64,000 nucleotides of DNA from Lineus longissimus. Lineage: Eukaryota; Nemertea; Pilidiophora; Heteronemertea; Lineidae. The notes under the pieces were generated by a model. That model worked only from the letters and a program-made list of their open reading frames with translations. It made no database searches and was not told the origin of the DNA. Positions 10,541 through 21,494 of this stretch are shown here, piece after piece (within the stretch, counting starts at the first letter, position 1; each line of letters begins with the position of its first letter). Location of the stretch: contig NC_088324.1 of NCBI RefSeq assembly GCF_910592395.1, positions 2,606,001 to 2,670,000 of the forward strand, given 5' to 3'. A program made the translations under genes and the position numbers.

Positions 10541-12855
10541 TGTCAAAGCAATTCTCCTGGTTGTAATCGCTGGCTGCATGCAGAGCAGCACCGCTAAATG
10601 GACATCCTACGGGAGTGATTTCGAATTCGAATGTCCAAGTCTCCATCATCTCACCAGGATGAGCAGCCAATACAATGGTAGAAACGACAGAAAATGGGAG
10701 TACGGATGTACGGAGGGATTCGTGGGAGAGGATTGTAAATGGAGCGAAAATGTGGTCGACGACGAAGGTGGCAGCAATATCTTCTACTGCGGCAATGATG
10801 AGGATGATGATATTGACACAATCTCGAATCCAAGAGTCAAGCCAGTTATAACCGGTCTCAAGTCTCGTTACAACGGTGGTAAGGGAAGGATCTGGACCTA
10901 CAAATGCTGTAAGGCAAGTACCCTTCAATCTCTTTGGTCCTGCTTTTTAACCAGCTCATTCAACGCTCAACTGCCAAACCTGGCATATAGGCGTGACCCT
11001 GGCACGGTCATTTAAAACGGTTACGTTGCACACCACGGCGGTTTTTCTGTCCCCAAGTTTTTCACAACAGAACTACAATGCTTGAAATATACGCAATGTA
11101 TTACAATACCAATCATTAATGAAGACGTAAGGATTTTTTTTCTTTCGCTGATCATTAGTTTATGTACCATTGATTCATCTGTGAAAATTCATGCCTTTGT
11201 CTCCAGGAGAAAGGGTTTAAATCCACTGTGAAAGGAATTCCGTATGTAAAAATGTTAGACAAATTTCCCTCTACAACAGAATCTCGTAAGGTCGAAAGCT
11301 GGTGTGACCTGGCAGACGGACACCACCACCAAAGTACAGTAGTTAATTGGTTAAGGTTTGAAACCTCTGATCACAACCAACATCGTCTTTCAGCTTAATA
11401 CGAAACCTGCAACTGAATGTAGAACTGAGCGTGACATCAACCAGTGGGGTAAAACCATGGAAAAAGACTTTCAGGTCGATCGAGCGATGTACGGACTCAC
11501 CTCGTTCGTCCCGCAGGACAAATGGGAACGGCGTAACAGAGCGTGAGTAGGAACTATGTACAGTAGAATATCTCTATTGAGGACACCCACATAACTGACA
11601 AGTGCTTTCCTAAATAGAGAGGTGTCGTGATTATAGAGGTCATTTTGAATGGAAACAACCAATTTGGGTCCAAAACTAGTGTCCACTTGAACCTCTCTAT
11701 TGAGGACACCCTTTGCACTGACAAGTGTTGTCCATAATAGAGAGGTCGTCTTTAATACGGAAGTGTCGGCTAAGGGAAGTTCCAATGTAGTCACATAATT
11801 CTATAAAGGCCATCCACAAAGTACGTATGTACCCAACCACCAGTTTTCGGACCCCCTCCCCTGAACACACCATGCCTGCCCTGGCCGTAACATCCCCCTA
11901 TTTACAGTGTATACCGGTAGTGTGTAATAAACAAGCCATTTTGTCATACTTATTACTATTTGTATCAATCTGGTATGTCAGTCTACCAACCTGGCCTTCA
12001 TCTACGAATCTCCAGTCGCAGTTTATACTGTTCTCCTCTTGCTCAGAGGAGAGAACATTTCTATTCTGCTCTTTTGACATCTAACTCTGCAATGCCTCAG
12101 CACCCTTCAAATATTTCTGAATTGGCATTCCGTTTCTTTTCAGCGACCGCATATGGAACATCAATACCTGCATATACGTCAGTTGTCAGGTTAGGAAGCT
12201 CGAAGTAGTGAATCCAATTCAAACCGTCGATGAAGGAATGCAAATAATAGGGATCGCATCAGACCAGACTTGCAGTAGCGATACGTCAACGCTCAAATTA
12301 TACAGAACCGACTCCGTAACCCGAACTGCGGCTTTTACCATAGCAGATGGCCGTGAATTCAACTGGGCTAGTACGCTCTCAGTCGGTGCCGAAGTATCTG
12401 TTGGATTCCTTGGCGCTGGTACGAAATTTAACTATGGTGTGGAACATACACGAGGGGGAGCCACAACCATTGAGACGGCGAAAACGGATGAAACAAGCAC
12501 AGGTTCGGAGGACTCGATGGGTAAGGATTTGACATACCAAGGTCCTGGTGCGGCTATGATCATCGGCACCGTCAATAGATACAGACTCGACACAGACAAC
12601 ATTGATGTCAACTTGATTTCTACCTGCGGCGATGGTACCGAATGGCGAAAGACGAGGAAGATGAACTTGCGCGGTACGACCTACGGGAAAGCATTTTACC
12701 GCACGAGACGGGCAACATTCCTACCCGGGCGATGTAGCTCAGCGTCAGAAACATGCATCGCCAATATAAGCGGAGGAAATGACCCTGATACAATCTTTCG
12801 CCACTTTGTTAACTGTATGGGCGATGCACGTGATGTTAGCAAACTTATGTATTGA
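10536..12855 (+). CDS. Secreted dermatopontin-repeat / aerolysin-like pore-forming fusion protein
   Basis: Four exons: 10536-10913; 11207 to about 11290 (end uncertain; 11338 is an alternative); 11394-11542; 12144-12855. Phases agree at the junctions, and intron 1 uses a GC donor (AAG|GCAAGT). Residues 1-20 are a signal peptide (MIVKAILLVVIAGCMQSSTA). Exon 1 carries two dermatopontin-type repeats (FEFECPSLHH...NDRKWEYGC; LKSRYNGGKGRIWTYKCC). A third degenerate repeat spans exons 3-4 (KWERRN, then DRIWN, ending in Cys). Exon 4 encodes a Thr/Ser/Gly-rich beta region (FNWASTLSVGAEVSVGFLGA, KFNYGVEHTRGG) and a Cys-rich end, resembling the elongated membrane-insertion domain of aerolysin/ETX-MTX2 proteins. 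By family knowledge, dermatopontin repeats bind glycans or matrix and the C-terminal region oligomerises into a beta-barrel pore. Likely extracellular defence or venom-type; the target is unknown. A possible ATTAAA poly(A) signal lies near 12869. Confidence 0.7.
11561..11750. mobile_element. TA-target MITE copy within an intron
   Basis: Starts cagtagaatatctctattga directly after a TA (11559-11560) and has alternating cctctctattgaggacacc and aatagagaggt motifs in inverted arrangement. Same family as 13404, 14333 and 34736. It lies in intron 3 of the dermatopontin/pore-forming gene. Confidence 0.65.
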
Positions 12856-13400
12856 TTGAAAAATCCGTATTAAAATTGATTGAACCAACGATTCTTCGAC
12901 TCAATATTATCCCCTGAGCTGCATATACCTAAGAAAACAGCCAGGGGCTTCCAAGGTACGTTTAGAAGCTGCCAAAGTAGGGTGGACCGCCCGGTCAAAT
13001 GCTGTACTAAAACTACAACTTCAGCCTCTGAAGTCTACGTACTTAGCCCAAACTAGGCAGAGACCAAAATGAAGAGTCAATCCAAGGATCTGAGCATGAT
13101 GGCGAAAATAACGCCCCAAGAAATACATCATGCAGGTCATCGTTTTTTGTCGAGATTTTTTTTTTTACTTTTGAGAACGCCACACCCCGCCGCAAGATAT
13201 TTCGTCAAGACATAATTGATCATCCTGTGATGTCACATGACGTTAATGGTGCCCGCCATGCACCAGATTCAAACAGCATCAGCACCATCTTCCAAACTTG
13301 TTCGGAACTAGAATCATTGGAATATGTCATTTCATCCCTGCTTGAATTGGTCTGTATTACCTCAGATTTCAGTGCCCCATTTATGTAAAAATGTTGACCA
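12856..13400. other. Intergenic, no gene seen
   Basis: After the stop codon of the secreted protein gene no coding or repeat signal is recognised up to the next MITE. One long T run occurs near 13160. Confidence 0.5.
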
Positions 13401-13403
13401 AAG

Positions 13404-13567
13404 CAAGTGGAACCTCCCTCTCTATCACGGACAGCCTCTCTATTGAGGACAAAAGGTATGGTCCCGAATTGCTTTTTTCCATTCAATATGGCCTTTATAA
13501 TCAGAACACCGCTCTATTAAGGACAGCACTTGTCAGTTCCAAGGGTGTCCTTATAGAGGTTATACTG
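13404..13567. mobile_element. Tc1/mariner-like MITE copy
   Basis: Left end aagtggaacctccctctcta, right end gtccttatagaggttatactg followed by TA. Internal cctctctattgaggac and ctctattaaggacagcac motifs place it in the same family as 34736-34913. Confidence 0.65.
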
Positions 13568-13574
13568 TACGAGG

Positions 13575-13665
13575 ATACACCCTAACCTCCATATCTCAAT
13601 TGGTAGAGCAGTGGACATATCCTCGCAACTACAGGTGATGCCAGCTGCGTATCCTCAAAGTTTTT
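13575..13665 (+). repeat. Possible tRNA-derived SINE head
   Basis: The block tctcaattggtagagcagtg resembles a tRNA A-box/D-loop, and caggtgatgcc downstream could be a worn B box. No full cloverleaf can be drawn, so this is more likely a SINE relic than a tRNA gene. Confidence 0.35.
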
Positions 13666-14209
13666 GTCTGGATGAAGACGATTTGGGGACGAGATTTCCG
13701 TTCGCAACTCGGCAGCAAGACACGAAAAAAGGGAACCCACATACATGTATGCTTTGTCTCAATTGAAATATTCAAAGAGAACTGAATCTGAATTATAGCC
13801 TATCCTGAATCGTTTATTCTTCCTGGGACATGGGATACTCTCTCCCCCGTTTAAAGTTTAAGGCCATTCAAAGCCCGTTTGAAGGCCAAGGCCATTCAAA
13901 AGTATCACCTCACGCGGCATTATTTCAAACCACCAATTTATGTAAAAAGCCTACGTGTTGACTTTCGGCGCTATTACTCACTGAATGAAGACATGGATTG
14001 GCACAGATTATTTGTTTATAGTGTTAGCTATCATAAGGGAGTGATGTATTCGTGCGTGATGTCTCCCCAGTTCATTAAATCACTGATTTCTTTCTCCTCA
14101 ATGTGTATACCAATGTTGATCTAGCAATTGTTTTTGGTATAGACATGTTATTGGGAGTTTCTGAAACCTGGAGCGCTCCTCAATATTCTGATAACAGAAA
14201 CTATGCATT

Positions 14210-14810
14210 CTACTGCTCATGCCGACGTACGTGTTCACTGAACTTGACATACATATGCGTCGGGAGTGTGTTGAAATGCCGTCTAGTGCTAGTCGATGCG
14301 TTTTTCGCTGATTTGTGCAAAACTTGAAAAAACAGTGGACCCTCCCTTAGCGGACACCTCTCTATTAAGGACAAACTCTCCATTAAGGACACCAGTTCTG
14401 GTCCCAAAGTGGTAGGTTCCATTAATTTGACCTCTCTTATCAGGACACCTCTATTAAGGACAGCACTTATCTGTCCCGGGGTGTCCTTAATAGAGAGGTG
14501 CTGCTGTATTTCTAAAGCTCAATGGTTGACCCCCGAATTTTTAAAATTTAGTGTGGCCTTAGCGACTGTCTTTCAATGGAGAACGGTCACTGTAAGAATT
14601 TCAAGGAAGTAATATAGAATATTTGCGTTTTTCCGTGATTGTCCGGCCCAATTGGCAATAATGCCACTTCCTGCGGTGAACAAAGCTATAGGAGCCAATA
14701 CGACGCTGTTGATTTATTTAAAGAAATAAAACACCGGATTTAAAATCTTTGCCGAAAGAGAGAAATCAGGCGTTTCCAGTGATATACGACACAAATTGAG
14801 AAGGACGAGT
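14210..14810 (-). repeat. Dispersed repeat, copy 2, split by a MITE
   Basis: Reverse-complement copy of the repeat at 2690-3070, in the order expected for inversion: cgctgatttgtgcaaaact, then a MITE (14333-14506), then caatggttgaccc, ccgtgattgtccggcccaat and ggcgtttccagtgatatac. Copy 1 lacks the MITE. Confidence 0.75.
14333..14506. mobile_element. Tc1/mariner-like MITE nested in another repeat
   Basis: Left end cagtggaccctcccttagcg, right end aatagagaggtgctgctg followed by TA. Internal motifs match the family. It interrupts the dispersed repeat of 14210-14810, so it inserted after that repeat. Confidence 0.75.
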
Positions 14811-16530
14811 ACCCTGCTGGCTCTGGTATGTCTTTCGTAAAACTGATAACAGCAGGGCAATGTACTTCGAACGCAGACTTGACTGTTGCCTTGGAGCGGT
14901 ATACATATGGAGTCCAATAGAAACACCCTCAGCACGGGGGATCCGTGGTCATGGCAATCAGGTAAATCGATCTGATTGAACCAATTTAATCATTTTGAAA
15001 TCATTTTGAGGCGTTATTCCGCATCTTATTGGATTTCCTAAGCCGTACATAATTGAATTTCTATCCGATTGTTTTTTGATAACATTATTTATTGTAGAGT
15101 GTGAAACTTGCCAAGAGTGAATTTAATCAGATAGGGAATGGGTTTTAAATCTACCAAAGAGAACTTATTATTCCGTATGATTGGCACTAAAATATATTGA
15201 ATCAATAAAGTTTGACAGGACCGTGGTGACGGTAGTTAACATCGTGCCGGTTTTCAACGTTACCAGATTTTGTCAAAGCGCAAAGTTCCTAAGACCATTT
15301 TAACACACATAATTCATTCTCGGTGGATCAAAACCCAGGCCCAGCTCGATCAGACACGGTCTAGCTGGCTAATCATTATGTGGTCACTACCTTCTACACC
15401 CCGTAAACCATACATTTTCACAGACATTTTACTTTCGCATACTTGGCGAAAAAAATCGATTCACGAAAACGAAATTTGCGAAAAAAATTGTTATTGAAAA
15501 AAACTTGATGCATTTTCTCATCAGCAAAAATGAAAATCGAAAATTTTAATTTTTTACGAAATATTTGCAAAAATAAAAAAGTGCAAAAAGTATTAAGCGG
15601 TCAACAGTTATCTCTTTGCCTCTTTTGTCACTGCAGTTCCCTACTCCTATCCCGTCTGTATTCAAAGTCTAACGCTTCCCGTCTATGGGATTCGAAAAGC
15701 CTTCTGATAGGAGAGATGGTCAGAGCTTTCATAAACAAGATGAATAGCCCCACGCAGTCTTGTGTTATCTGTGGTCTATAGCAACTATTTTCCTGTCTCA
15801 CTCATATCTTTACTGACCATTTTTTTCTGATACATATGATAGCTAGATTCGGTTTTGATGTGGTCGATGCACGAAACGCGCTGACTGTATTGATGATTGT
15901 CCACCGAACTCATTGCTGATAAAAACCAAGAGATTCACTGGCAATAACATGTACTGAGAACCAGTGAATGGACTGACACAAAGCGTGCATTGACTAGGAT
16001 ATGATATGATCACCTTATTAGCAGTTGCTTTGTCAGACCAACCTTTATTCCGAATGCTTTCGTGACTACTGAAAAGGGGTTTTATTTCATAGAGTGCTCA
16101 CCACACAACTGATCCAAGAACAGACGCAATGCAAGTTGACAAATTCAGACATGATCTGCGCACATGTGGGTTGACTTCGATTCGTCACTCGAACTGTGTG
16201 TGCACTAGGACACGGACAGGTATTTGTGTTCGACTCGAGTTCCAATCGAGGTCGGCCATGGGTGTTCCCCACGCTCGATGACGTTACATTACCAGACCAT
16301 TCAGCTTTTGAAACATACTCGAATCACAAAGAAAGTCGCGTGCCAGCCCGCTGTGCCTTGAATGATGAACATTCCTGACTCAGACTGATATAGTTCTTAC
16401 GCATCAGCGCTCTTGTGGTGCGATTCACCAACAACCTTAAGAAAGGAAGAAAAATCGCCTGCGAGGAGAGTTGAATGCCAATGAAATAACTGATGCGGAA
16501 CAAAGGTGGACCAAAGACACTCAAACATAC
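14811..16530. other. Intergenic, no gene seen
   Basis: No frame with recognisable protein similarity. Short AT-rich runs around 15440-15580 contain ttgcgaaaaaaat-type repeats like those in the inverted-repeat element at 44.5-45.5 kb. Confidence 0.5.
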
Positions 16531-16544
16531 TATACTTCAAAGAT

Positions 16545-16790
16545 AAAATTAAGAACTTGAAAACCAAAGCTGAGATACTAGGAACTCGTGCAGGTCAATT
16601 ACGTCTATTCATTGACAAAGATGGTATTTTGAGAGTTGGTGGCCAGCTTCATAATGCGCCCATCCAATAAAGCATGACGTTTCCCATCTTGATACCACCG
16701 AAAAGCGGACTCGCAAATCTTATCATCTTGTACCATTCATGCTGGACTGAAATCCACAATAAGTAGCATTCGCAAAAATATTTTGGGTCA
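16545..16790 (+). pseudogene. BEL/Pao integrase zinc-region fragment (second, older element)
   Basis: The plus strand reads RLFIDKDGILRVGGQLHNAP, then a stop, then FPILIPPKSGLANLIILYHS. This is the zinc-binding N-terminal part of BEL/Pao integrases (DKDGILRVGGRL-NAP...HPILLP...LI). It runs opposite to the BEL element at 17400-21494 and is not inside its LTRs, so it belongs to a separate, more decayed insertion. Confidence 0.65.
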
Positions 16791-17399
16791 CACCTATACA
16801 TGGTTCCCAGACCAGTCATCTTGTTTGTTGCTTACGGGACACTTGAAACTCCTGACCAGGGTGGCTAATTCACTAGACAGCGCCTCCTTGGCTGCTATCA
16901 TCTACTAGCAGCAAGCAAGTACGCCACCGGTATACACCTTTCCAGAAATGGGGCGCTGAGTGTCCGAAATAGTGATGTCATAAGGGGAAACTAGGCCTTA
17001 TGGTGGAGGGACAAAGGATATAGTCATGGTTGACCAACACACTTGAATGCCTTTAATGACGGACAAGGGGGAAAAAGTTAGTTCCAATGCAAGCCACCAA
17101 TTTCGGGAAGCATGTACATGCCTAAACGACACTGACAGAGTCAGAGTTTCACAGGCCCGGTGATAGTAGGCCCTACTCAGGCACTGACACCATGGCACAA
17201 TTGGCGTAAGTTGGCCTCACCTACATATATTCAAGGGAGGGGGCTATATTCTTGTGCCATCATTTCTATAAGCACTGGCGTTCAGTTTATGTTTTTTCAC
17301 AACGTTTTTCCATAACGTCTACCCTTTCATTATTGATAATTAGTTCAATACATGACAAATCGAATTTGTTTCTTCTTTCAGAATATGGCATAACCTCTG

Positions 17400-17604
17400 T
17401 GTGGTGGGAAACGAAGAAATAATATTGTATTGCCTCTACGATTCGTTTATGTCGATATACACGTTTACTGATTGTATTAGCATCGATTTTTCATCAAGAA
17501 ATCTAAAAAAATGTCGATCTTGTCTGAATTTGTTGTTTGTCCCATTCGTCGAATTCCGTCTTCGCCGTTGTCTTCGGCGTGGTTTTGCTTAGTAGCTTGC
17601 GACA
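17400..17604 (-). repeat. BEL/Pao 3' LTR
   Basis: Shares long near-identical blocks with 21289-21494, for example aataatattgtattgcctct and gaattccgtcttcgccgttg. On the minus strand it begins TGTCGCAAGC and ends CCACA. Confidence 0.9.
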
Positions 17605-17699
17605 TCCCAGGGGACATCATAGAGAGGCATGTCTTTTGAATAGTAACTTCTAAATGAAGGCGATAACTAGAACTTGTAAACAATAAACTTAACGCAAAT

Positions 17700-17845
17700 G
17701 TCTTTGCTATACTGACATGAGAGTCCAAATGCATGTCACAACTACACTGACATGATACATGTAGTCCAAAACGCATGTCATAACTGCACTGACAAGATAC
17801 ACGTAGTCCAAAACGCATGTCATAACTACACTGACATGACATAGT
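17700..17845. repeat. ~45-bp minisatellite inside the BEL element
   Basis: Three copies of a unit containing gtccaaaacgcatgtcataa and cactgacatgatacatgtag occupy the space between the end of the RT region and the 3' LTR, where integrase should be. Confidence 0.75.
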
Positions 17846-18024
17846 CCAATTAAGTGTCCATCAAATCGGTTCTATCCTGGGATCAATCTCCACAATGTAA
17901 ATTACCCATGTCCTAAAGACGACGAACAGCGAACTTCCAATAACGAACTGGGGAAGGCAAAAATTGATGACGTATTACGCTTATCGTGCTCGATTTTCGT
18001 AGTTCGTAACGGTGCGAAACCTCA

Positions 18025-18680
18025 CTATTGTTTTAGTGGCGTAAGGCGACCGCGTGCGCACACAAACGAGAGTTCAGCATCATATTGTTCAGATTCCTCC
18101 CATCTCAACCAAACACCAATTCCCATTGCGTCTTCGGATGCATCGCTATCTCCATGAAGGGATACACTTGGTAAAAGTTTATACTGATACTTCTCTGGGA
18201 TGAGACATCTCGGTATTTCGAGTTCACTGACGTCGGTAAGATCTCGTTCGATAGCTTTCAGTTCGGTAAACAGGTCGCTTTCTGGACTCATCGGAGTGTC
18301 CCAACCGAGATCGAAGCGCCACATTTTCTGCAGTAACATCTTTGGCCTAACGATGATGCCTGACAACATGCCAAATACATCATAGTACGATGTAGTTTTG
18401 GCCAGGAGTTTACGTTTAGTTGGGACAATATCTTTTCTCTCGACCTTCTTTACGCTTAAGGTGTCATTTTCGATATTCCAAATGGTTCCGAGAACGGTCG
18501 TTTCTCCGTTGCGTCGGATGTATTGCGGATCACATACAGTTGGCTTATTCGACAGCCACTTGCGGATGTTGAGTTTACCCATCCCTAAGGTACCGGTAAG
18601 ATCGGCATTTAACTGTTGAACACTGTCCTTGGCTCTTTGAGTCATTTAAATCATCCATGTAGAATTGATCGGTGATGACA
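18025..18680 (-). pseudogene. BEL/Pao reverse transcriptase end and A17 (Pao) region
   Basis: The YMDD polymerase motif is encoded at 18650-18661, followed by the Pao-type A17 region with KTTSYYDVFGMLSGIIVRPK and WRFDLGWDTP, then LSFVCARGRL before a stop at 18025. The last part resembles the start of the Pao RNase H-like segment (YD-YDAELSFVCAR). The residues beyond it are gone. Confidence 0.85.
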
Positions 18681-18771
18681 CGTTGAATCTCAGGATTTTC
18701 AGATGCATGCTCCTGAGCCACATGACGTAATGCCAGGACTGCGGCGGCGGGTGAAGACTTATCTCCAAATG

Positions 18772-19158
18772 TTACGGTTGTGAGTTCATAAACGGTAATG
18801 AGTTCTCCTGAGTTCGCGCAGTAAACGTATCGGTGATAGCGTGCGTCCTCTTTATTTGCATTACTGCTTGGAACATCTTAGAGATGTCAGCGACGACACC
18901 TACATCATATTCGCGAAAGCGCAATCCAATGTCAAATATACTTGGGCTAACTACGTCACCCTTTGCTAAATAGTCATTTAGCGAGTGTCCTAGGTATCTA
19001 GCTTTACTGTCATAAACAACACGGACATGTGTGGTTACTGAGTCCTTTACTGCAGTGAAGTGCGGGAGAAACCACATTCCATGGCCGTCTTTCATATCCT
19101 GTTCAAGTTCAGATGCGGGTACACGGCGTGCTACTCCTCGTTTCAACTGGTCCTCCAT
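18772..19158 (-). pseudogene. BEL/Pao reverse transcriptase, N-terminal half
   Basis: Encodes WFLPHFTAVKDSVTTHVRVV followed by YDSKARYLGHSLNDYLAKGD and VGVVADISKMFQAVMQIK. These are RT fingers/palm motifs: VRVVYD is motif 1, and ADISKMFQ carries the first catalytic Asp. It continues in a shifted frame toward the YMDD block at 18650. Element-encoded, dead. Confidence 0.85.
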
Positions 19159-19176
19159 CTGTTTTTTATAGACTTC

Positions 19177-19747
19177 CTATTCTGGTGGTTTCTTTTTAAA
19201 CTGCTTCTCTAGGTTTAAAAAGCGTTTCACAGCGTAGTCGTAGTTGTTTGGTAGACCAGTTGGCAATTTCCTCCACGGTAGGGAAACTTGGTACGTTCCG
19301 TCTTCTAGCTGGGTAAAACTGTGCTCTATGTTCTCATTGGTTTGTTGATTCTCACGTTCAGCTTCGCATTTGCAATACTTCGGTTGAAGACCAATCTTGT
19401 CGATCCCAAGAAATTCTTCGAGTTCACTAGTTGCAGTAAGTCCCGTAAAGTTGACAGCAGCGTTAGCGTTTCGATGCTCTGAAGCTGAACCACCCTGTAG
19501 GTACCAACCCAGGGACATCGTGTTGCCACCGGGTCGCGATCACATGAACTGACAATCTTTTCGTCTGGGGCACGTCACTGTTATCAACACCTAAGAGAAC
19601 ATCAATGACTGGGCTGGGGGCTTCGGATATAACAAAGTAATCTAAGTGGCGATAATTCTTTAAAAGTTCTTGGCGGATGACAGGTACGTCACCACAAGGT
19701 TTCTTCATTTCTAAGAATCGAGTCTGTCTAATGACATCGTCATCCAA
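19177..19747 (-). pseudogene. BEL/Pao protease region (DUF1758-like) and RT leader
   Basis: The minus strand reads LDYFVISEAPSPVIDVLLGV then DNSDVPQ, the hallmark IDVLLG-D block of Pao aspartic-protease regions. In another frame follow GLTATSELEEFLGIDKIGLQ and SLPWRKLPTGLPNNYDYAVK, the linker that precedes RT. Two overlapping frames show at least one frameshift. Confidence 0.75.
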
Positions 19748-19762
19748 CTTTGGATTTCACAA

Positions 19763-21226
19763 TCAATCACTCTCAAGTTTCGAATGGTGACGGCGCCCCT
19801 GGTTGTAGTAATAGTTTCGACATTTTTCATGATCAAAAGGTGCTTTACCAGTAGTGCAGTCATCGTGACCACATCTGTGGCAAATGCCATTGGTGTTCAT
19901 AACATCAAACTTTTCATTTTGAGTGAGCGAGCGGAACTTATTGCATCCCTTTATGAAATGGTTTGAGTTTTGCGGGTGTAACGGGCACCTTCTATTTTGT
20001 CCTTGACCTTGGCTTGCACTATTCTGGGTTAACGACACGGAGGTGTGATTCGCAGATTTACTGATGTGTGAATGCTGCGGTTTGTTGTGCGGTTTCGAAG
20101 AGGTTGAGTCAGCTTGACCCTTGAACGACTTTGACTGAATGCCAGGTGGGGATCTGGCCTTCCTGAGAACCATCGACTGTTCCTGTACCTGGAGGCCAGT
20201 CAACGAATCCTTGGCTTTCCCGTCACTCACGGCATTCAAGAAACGAACGTGATGATCATCGGGTAGTTTTCTGCGCCGTTGTGTTAACATGAATCGTCCA
20301 TTCAAGTCGGCGCTCATTCTTAACGATTCGAAATGAGTTGAAAAGTTATGCAAATTTTCAACGAATTTGCTCATGCGACCAATGTTGACGTTTCCCCGGT
20401 TAATGTTGACGTTTCCCGGTTATGATAAGGCTACATTTTTCTAGATCGGCGATGAGAGTGTCTACTAAGCGGTTAGTGTCACCGTATTCACGATCTAAGA
20501 TAGACAAGGCTTGGCCTATCGATGTACAGTTTTTGATCTTTCCCTTTTCTCTAGGCCGTTCCATAGACTCGCATAACTGATAACATTGTTCTTTTGGATC
20601 AAGGGCCTTGGTGAAATATCGGAATTGTTCAGTGAAGTGTCTATAGTCTCGTAAGTCACCACTAAAGGTGGGAAAATTCAACTTAGCCATTCCAGACATA
20701 AGCATTGTCTTAGCGGGGTAGGATCGGAGGTTTTCGTACTCGTAGGATCAGGTTTCGGTTTAGCAGCAAGAATCGCCTCAGCTTTCCTCTGCAGATCATC
20801 GATTTTCAGCAGAACATTGCCACTGACGCGGGCAAAGTACTGTGCATCTTCGGTTTCGATCCCGTTTTCAGCATCCTCAAGTTCTTTAGCATCTGCATAG
20901 TCGGCCGGATTCAAAGCGTCATTGGATAGGTTGACCACAAAGTCATTTATTTCACTCAGATTGTCATAACTTAGCCTTAGTTGGGTGGCTAATTCTCCAA
21001 ATTCAGTCTCTGGGAGTCCTTCTGGTTTCCTTAAAAGAGAGTCAGCTTCCTTAGTCTGGTTTGTGATAGCCCTTCTTACGTTAGCTCTCGCCTTTTTGGC
21101 GTCTTTTGTCGTTTTTGGTTCGTCTGCCATGATTATGACCGATTCATCGTTCCATAGACTTTCGTTTGCAACTGCGTGGGTCCTTTTCGATTTTGACGAT
21201 TTAGCGTCCCATAGATTTTCGTTCAC
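19763..21226 (-). pseudogene. BEL/Pao gag region
   Basis: Three minus-strand frames in order. 21226-20678: acidic N-terminal part with a coiled-coil-like segment. 20705-20400: KLNFPTFSGDLRDYRHFTEQ, the DUF1759-type gag core. 20374-19763: MSKFVENLHNFSTHFESLRM, ending in a zinc-knuckle-like Cys/His stretch (CHRCGHDDC). Frameshifts near 20690 and 20390 break the polyprotein. A short direct duplication (aatgttgacgtttccccgg / aatgttgacgtttcccgg) sits at the second break. Confidence 0.8.
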
Positions 21227-21288
21227 GACAGCGTGGTCCGGTTTGGATCGTTTGTTTACTGTTTATTTGTTTACGTGATTAAAAAAGC

Positions 21289-21494
21289 TGTGGTGGGACA
21301 CGAAGAAATAATATTGTATTGCCTCTACGATTCGTTTATTGTCGATATACACGTTTACTGATTTTATTAGCATCAATTTTTCATCAAGAAATCAAAAAAA
21401 ATTTCAATCTTGTCCGAATTTGTTGTTTGTCCCTTTCGTCGAATTCCGTCTTCGCCGTTGTCTTTGGCGTGGTTGTGCTTAGTAGCTTGCGACA
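21289..21494 (-). repeat. BEL/Pao 5' LTR
   Basis: Partner of 17400-17604. For a minus-strand element this is the upstream LTR. Confidence 0.9.

Noticed and set aside
10512-10928. 138-codon minus-strand frame
   Set aside because: Antisense shadow of exon 1 of the dermatopontin-type gene, which has a signal peptide, motifs and splice sites.
13575-13665. tRNA gene
   Set aside because: Only an A-box-like block is convincing; no acceptor stem or clear B box.
17477-17842. 121-codon minus-strand frame with CQCSYDMRFGL repeats
   Set aside because: Made by the 45-bp minisatellite inside the BEL element and running into the LTR.
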